A stretch of DNA of 64,000 bases, from NCBI GenBank assembly GCA_947166385.1, contig CAMVEB010000012.1, positions 35,364 to 99,363 on the forward strand, in the 5' to 3' direction. A model generated the notes under the pieces. That model saw only the letters and a list, made by a program, of their open reading frames with translations, ran no database searches and had not been told where the DNA came from. Below, piece by piece: positions 60,478 through 64,000 of the stretch. This DNA comes from an uncultured Clostridia bacterium. Lineage in GTDB: Bacteria; Bacillota; Clostridia; Christensenellales; Aristaeellaceae. Each line of letters opens with the position of its first letter. Within the stretch, counting starts at the first letter, position 1. The translations under genes were made by a program, and so were the position numbers.

Positions 60478-61554
60478 ATGTCAGATCTTTTCCGGTTCGG
60501 ATCTTTCCGGCTCACCCCGTACGGCCTGTGCATCCTGGCAGGCGCCCTGTGCGGGGTGCTGCTGTGCCTGAAGAAAAAGAAAATTCTCCCCGTGCTCCCC
60601 TGGGTTGTCCTGGGAGCGCTGCTGTTGGGCCACGCTTTCTGGGCTGTCTTCTGCTCCCCAGCCTATACGGACGGCATCGGCGTCTTTGGCCTGATGCTGC
60701 AGCTGTGGCGAGGAGGTTATACGCTCTACGGCGCGCTGCTGGGCGGCACCCTCGGCGCACTGGTCGGCGCGAAACTGCAGAAGCTGCGCCCTGCCGAAGT
60801 GCTGGACGCCCTGAACCCGGGAGCCTGCGCCGTCATCTGCCTGGGCCGGCTGGGAGAGTATTTCTCCGGGCAGGGCTTCGGCAACTCGGTGGAAAATGAA
60901 TCCCTCTGGTTTTTCCCCCTGGCTTACTGCACCTATAACGACGGAGACTATCAGGAATGGTCCTATGCTGTCTGGTTCTGGGAAGCACTCGCCGCACTGG
61001 TTCTGCTGGTTCTCCTGCTGACCGTCCTGCGGAAAGCGGCGGAAGGCCGGCGCACCGCGGTGTTCGTCACCTTCCTGGGGACCACCCAGATCCTGCTGGA
61101 GCAGATGCGCCGGGATGATTTTGTCCGCCTGAATCCTTTCGTCCGTTTCACGCAGATCGCCGCGGCTCTGACGCTGTTGGTCCTGCTGATCATCCTCTGC
61201 CTGCGTTACAGGCCATCCGCCCCGCAGGTCTGGCTGACCTTCGCGGCCCTGGCCGCCGCGGTCACGGCCATCATGATGGTGGAATTCGTCTTTGACAAAC
61301 CCCAGATGACCTGGATTCTTTACCTGTCCCTGGCCGCTACGGCTCTCCTGCTCTGGGGGCTGCTCTCCGTTGCCCGGAAAGAGCACGGCCGGCTGCCCTC
61401 GGGGCTGTTCTGCCTCAGTACCGTTCTCCTGCTGCTGCTTCACGCGATGGGGGAATGGGAACAGGATACGCTCCTGCTCTACGCGATGATGGCACTCTCT
61501 CTGGGCGCCATCGGAACCATCGTCGCTGTCAGTCTTCCCCGGGCGGAACGCTGA
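60478..61554 (+). CDS. Lgt-like integral membrane protein with extra C-terminal helices
   Basis: A 358-residue membrane protein. The first two thirds resemble prolipoprotein diacylglyceryl transferase (Lgt): RLTPYGLCILAG at the N terminus, the GGYTLYGALLGGTLGAL loop and LGRLGEYFSGQGFGN, equivalent to the conserved GRxGNFxNGExxG. Residues common in true Lgt (HGG, RxxxE) are partly replaced. About 110 extra residues with further helices follow after residue 245. It may be a divergent transferase and need not be the cell's housekeeping Lgt. Confidence 0.72.
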   Translation: MSDLFRFGSFRLTPYGLCILAGALCGVLLCLKKKKILPVLPWVVLGALLLGHAFWAVFCSPAYTDGIGVFGLMLQLWRGGYTLYGALLGGTLGALVGAKLQKLRPAEVLDALNPGACAVICLGRLGEYFSGQGFGNSVENESLWFFPLAYCTYNDGDYQEWSYAVWFWEALAALVLLVLLLTVLRKAAEGRRTAVFVTFLGTTQILLEQMRRDDFVRLNPFVRFTQIAAALTLLVLLIILCLRYRPSAPQVWLTFAALAAAVTAIMMVEFVFDKPQMTWILYLSLAATALLLWGLLSVARKEHGRLPSGLFCLSTVLLLLLHAMGEWEQDTLLLYAMMALSLGAIGTIVAVSLPRAER

Positions 61555-61578
61555 AAAAAGACGGTACCGACACTGACA

Positions 61579-61607
61579 CAGGCACTCTCCGGAGCGCCTG
61601 TTTTTTT
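61579..61607 (+). terminator. Terminator after the Lgt-like gene
   Basis: CAGGC (61579-61583) pairs with GCCTG (61596-61600) and the inner bases CTC/GAG add to the stem; T7 follows (61601-61607). Confidence 0.88.
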
Positions 61608-61710
61608 GTTCTCTGATATGTTGTCGGAAGAAATCTGAATTTCATAGAAAAACATCAATCTATTTAGAATATCAGAGATTTTAGGATGTTTATCCCAAAT
61701 TCTGCTGTTA

Positions 61711-61727
61711 TTTGACCTTCTTTGACT
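61711..61727 (+). promoter_or_regulatory. CtsR-type operator box 1 upstream of hsp20
   Basis: The reverse complement reads AGTCAAAGAAGGTCAAA, a perfect match to the CtsR consensus (two RGTCAAA heptamers separated by NAN). CtsR represses clp and small heat-shock genes in Firmicutes. It lies just before the hsp20 promoter. Confidence 0.82.
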
Positions 61728-61736
61728 TTTGCGTAT

Positions 61737-61753
61737 TTTGACTATCTTTGATC
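61737..61753 (+). promoter_or_regulatory. CtsR-type operator box 2 overlapping the hsp20 promoter
   Basis: The reverse complement reads GATCAAAGATAGTCAAA: second heptamer exact, first with one mismatch, spacer GAT fits NAN. It covers the -35 hexamer, so binding would block transcription. Confidence 0.75.
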
Positions 61754-61765
61754 TTCGAGTATACT
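61738..61765 (+). promoter_or_regulatory. Promoter of hsp20
   Basis: TTGACT (61738-61743), a 16-base spacer and TATACT (61760-61765), with a nearby TATAAT (61765-61770) as an alternative. About 100 bases precede the start codon. Confidence 0.7.
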
Positions 61766-61872
61766 ATAATCAGCGTTCGGGAGAACGGGGTGGTGCAAAA
61801 GACCACAGAAAATGAATCAAACCGGTTGCCGCGCGGAATTCCCGGAGCGGCGCCTGATGAATGGAGGTTTTG

Positions 61873-62334
61873 ATGATGAGTACTTACCTGCCTGCTGTTT
61901 TCAGCGAGAACCTGATGGATGTTTTCAATGACTTTGACCGCGACTTCTTCCGCGGTTTCGGCCGTCCTGAACATATGCTCTACGGCAAGAACGCACCCCG
62001 GATGATGAAGACGGACGTCAAGGAAACGGAGGAAGGCTATGAAGTGGATGTGGATCTGCCCGGCTTTAAGAAGGAAGAAATCCATCTGGAGCTGGAAAAC
62101 GGTACGCTGACCATCTCCGCGGAAAAGAGCCTGGAGAACAAGGAAGAGAAACACGGCAAGGTGCTTCGCCAGGAGCGCTGCTCCGGCACGATGTCCCGCA
62201 GCTTCTACGTGGGCAAGAATCTCACGGAGGAAGACATCAAAGCGAAGTACGAGAACGGCGTCCTGAGCCTGGCCATCCCGAAGAAGGAAGCACCGAAGAT
62301 GCCGGAAAAGAAGACCATCTGTATTGAAGGATAA
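61873..62334 (+). CDS. Hsp20-type small heat-shock protein
   Basis: A 153-residue alpha-crystallin-domain chaperone that holds unfolding proteins. The domain shows MKTDVKETEEGYEVDVDLPG and PGFKKEEIHLELENGTLTIS, with the late AKYENGVLSLAIPKKE signature; the N-terminal helix-rich part is Phe and Asp rich as usual. GGAGG lies 5 bases before ATG at 61873 (61876 is an equal choice); ATG at 61861 is part of the ribosome binding site region. Two CtsR boxes and a promoter control it, and a terminator follows. Confidence 0.94.
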   Translation: MMSTYLPAVFSENLMDVFNDFDRDFFRGFGRPEHMLYGKNAPRMMKTDVKETEEGYEVDVDLPGFKKEEIHLELENGTLTISAEKSLENKEEKHGKVLRQERCSGTMSRSFYVGKNLTEEDIKAKYENGVLSLAIPKKEAPKMPEKKTICIEG

Positions 62335-62351
62335 TCCCCAACCCCTCCCCC

Positions 62352-62382
62352 GGGCGTGTCCAGAACGGACACGCCCTCTTCT
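62352..62382 (+). terminator. Terminator of hsp20
   Basis: A 10-base perfect stem GGGCGTGTCC/GGACACGCCC (62352-62361 with 62367-62376), a 5-base loop and TCTTCTTTT. Confidence 0.9.
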
Positions 62383-62433
62383 TTTGCCGGAAAGATGGCT
62401 TTTCTGACCGGAAAACAGGCGGAAAAAAACCGC

Positions 62434-62462
62434 TTGCGGGACAGCGTCAAAAGTGTTATAAC
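62434..62462 (+). promoter_or_regulatory. Promoter of the MATE transporter gene
   Basis: TTGCGG (62434-62439), a 17-base spacer and TATAAC (62457-62462), about 45 bases before the ATG. Confidence 0.55.
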
Positions 62463-62508
62463 GTCCCGAGCGGCGAAATCCTTTTCGCTGCGGAAAGAGG
62501 TATTCTGT

Positions 62509-63918
62509 ATGTCCCGGACCCTGACCCGTGATCTGACCGAGGGGCGTCCCCTGCGGCTGATTATTTCCTTTGCGCTTCCCCTGCTGTTCGGCGTACTGTT
62601 CCAGCAGCTGTACAGCTTTGTGGATACTGCCGTCGTCGGCCGCTTTCTCGGACCGGAACGCCTGGCGGCCGTCGGCGCCACCGGCTCCGTGAACTTCCTG
62701 GTGATCGGACTGTGCCTCGGACTCTGTTCCGGTTTTTCCATTCCGATCGCCCAGGCTTTCGGGGCAAAAGACGAGTCCGAGGTCCGTCGCTGTGTCTGGC
62801 ACGCAGTCCTCTTAAGCGCGGTTCTCAGCCTGATTTTTGCCGTCGCCTCCACGCTGCTGTGCAAGCCGCTGCTCCGACTGATGAATACCCCGGAGGAAAT
62901 TCTGGACCATTCCGCCCGGTATATCGGTATCATCTTTGCCGCCATTCCCTGCTGTGTCCTGTACAACATGGCCGGCGGCATTCTGCGTTCCCTCGGGGAC
63001 AGCAGGACGCCGGTGGTCTTTCTGGTACTGGCGTCTCTGGTCAACATCATCCTGGATCTGTTCCTGATCATTGTCTGCGGAATGGATGTGGCCGGCGCCG
63101 CCATAGCCACCGCCATCAGTCAGCTGGTTTCCGGCGTGGGCTGCGTTGTGGTCATGGTCCGGCGTTTCCCGATCCTGCACCTTTCGAAGGAAGACCGGGT
63201 CTTCGATCCGGCCCTGGCCCGGAGAATGCTGGGCACCGGCCTGCCTATGGGGCTCCAGTTCTCCATTACGGCCATCGGTTCCGTCATGGTGCAATGGTCC
63301 GTGAACGGCCTGGGTGTCAGTGCAGTTGCCGCCATCAGCGGAGCCGGAAAGCTGAGCATGTTCTTTGCCTGCGTCTTTGACGCCCTTTCCTCCACCATGG
63401 CCACCTATGCCGGCCAGAACATGGGGGCCCGGAAGCTGGACCGGATCCATCAGGGACTGCGCTGCACTTCCGTTCTGGGAATCGTGTACTGTGTTCTGGC
63501 CTTTGCTGTCGTCCGGCTGTTTGCCGGTCCGATGCTGAGCCTGTTCATTGACGCAGAAGCCGCTCCGGATGTCACCGCCATGGGAATCCGCTACCTGACC
63601 ATCAACGCGGCATTCTATATCCCCCTGCTGTTTGTGAATATTCTCCGTCTGAGTATCCAGGGCATGGGTTTCACCCGGGTCGCGATGCTGGCCGGTCTGT
63701 TTGAGATGGTCGCGCGGACCGCAGTCGCCCTGTTCGTGGTTCCGGCCGCCGGCTTTACCGGCGCCTGCTTTGCCAACCCTGCCGCCTGGGTCATGGCGGA
63801 TGTGTTCCTCTTCCCCTGCTATTATCAGGTCATGCGCTCCCTGCGCCAGCGCCTGATGCCCGATACCCCGGAAACCGCCGCGCCAAAGAAGATCATCAGG
63901 CTGCGCCGGGCGGCTTAA
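62509..63918 (+). CDS. MATE family efflux transporter
   Basis: A 469-residue membrane protein with 12 predicted helices. The N terminus begins LTRDLTEGRPLRLIISFALP and PLLFGVLFQQLYSFVDTAVV, the hallmark of the clostridial MATE group, and RFLGPERLAAVGATG follows. The middle shows PMGLQFSITAIGSVMVQWSV at the start of the second half. It should use a Na+ or H+ gradient to export drugs or metabolites. The ATG at 62509 has AAAGAGG 9 bases upstream. The C terminus ends with a basic KKIIRLRRAA. Confidence 0.94.
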   Translation: MSRTLTRDLTEGRPLRLIISFALPLLFGVLFQQLYSFVDTAVVGRFLGPERLAAVGATGSVNFLVIGLCLGLCSGFSIPIAQAFGAKDESEVRRCVWHAVLLSAVLSLIFAVASTLLCKPLLRLMNTPEEILDHSARYIGIIFAAIPCCVLYNMAGGILRSLGDSRTPVVFLVLASLVNIILDLFLIIVCGMDVAGAAIATAISQLVSGVGCVVVMVRRFPILHLSKEDRVFDPALARRMLGTGLPMGLQFSITAIGSVMVQWSVNGLGVSAVAAISGAGKLSMFFACVFDALSSTMATYAGQNMGARKLDRIHQGLRCTSVLGIVYCVLAFAVVRLFAGPMLSLFIDAEAAPDVTAMGIRYLTINAAFYIPLLFVNILRLSIQGMGFTRVAMLAGLFEMVARTAVALFVVPAAGFTGACFANPAAWVMADVFLFPCYYQVMRSLRQRLMPDTPETAAPKKIIRLRRAA

Positions 63919-63948
63919 CCCGACAAAATCCTCCGGCATCGCACAGCC

Positions 63949-63971
63949 AATGTCATTCAGATAATGACATT
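63949..63971. repeat. Short inverted repeat near the window end
   Basis: AATGTCATT and AATGACATT (63949-63957 and 63963-63971) form a perfect 9-base inverted repeat around 5 bases. No T-run follows, so it is more like an operator than a terminator. Confidence 0.5.
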
Positions 63972-64000
63972 AGGCAAAGGGCACAGGAGACTGACTATCA

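Noticed and set aside
1..64000. tRNA, rRNA, CRISPR, insertion sequence or prophage
   Set aside because: I saw no cloverleaf, rRNA segment, regular spacer array, transposase or integrase signature on reading both strands. Short RNAs could be missed without a covariance search.

Overview
The window reads as a stretch of chromosome from a fairly G+C-rich, anaerobic member of the Firmicutes, most likely a gut or rumen Clostridia lineage. The reasons are consistent AGGAGG-type ribosome binding sites, a rubredoxin, a CtsR-type heat-shock operator in front of hsp20, a clostridial-style potABCD operon, an NHLM-type peptide exporter and several Firmicutes-type domain fusions. The genus is not assignable from sequence alone. 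No rRNA, tRNA, CRISPR array, insertion sequence or replication origin was recognised.

Layout. (1) 0-5.6 kb: a small kinase-like protein, a small membrane protein, then a minus-strand operon of a DUF1622 membrane protein, a HExxH protein, an SRAP (YedK/HMCES-like) DNA-repair protein and pyruvate kinase, followed by a CapA-like lipoprotein. (2) 5.7-21.1 kb: a large and apparently unusual RiPP (ribosomally made, post-translationally modified peptide) locus. A plus-strand export operon (short HlyD-like adaptor, C39 peptidase ABC transporter, second ABC transporter) faces a minus-strand block holding a lipoprotein, a PoyD-like radical SAM epimerase, a stand-alone YcaO, a B12-type radical SAM enzyme, three small double-glycine precursor genes and three SPASM-type radical SAM enzymes. 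The precursors share a 59-residue Nif11-like leader and a CGAxxSxxC core motif, and have their own promoter and a downstream terminator or attenuator. (3) 21.3-27.2 kb: an alpha/beta hydrolase and a polyamine uptake operon potABCD, in which PotA carries two inserted Ig-like repeats. (4) 27.2-28 kb: a 46-codon gene and a hotdog thioesterase. (5) 28-41.9 kb: a ten-gene minus-strand run of MoxR, DUF58, von Willebrand A, ABC-2 and membrane proteins ending in a condensation-type acyltransferase pair. (6) 42-51.6 kb: an A+T-richer accessory stretch of small phosphohydrolases, Nudix-HD, XRE-HD, a polysaccharide deacetylase, a diguanylate cyclase, a CPT-like kinase and an acetyltransferase. (7) 51.7-64 kb: a TetM-like GTPase fused to a Rae1-like nuclease domain, TldD/TldE, an esterase, rubredoxin, ThrH, a DUF1858 protein, a phosphodiester glycosidase, an Lgt-like membrane protein, Hsp20 and a MATE transporter.

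The most interesting unit is the RiPP locus. Two families of 14- to 16-residue Cys-rich core peptides would be processed by up to six different maturases (three SPASM radical SAM, one B12-radical SAM, one epimerase-like radical SAM, one YcaO), then cleaved at Gly-Gly and exported by the C39 transporter. The combination is inferred from gene content. The product, its modifications and its activity are not known from the sequence.
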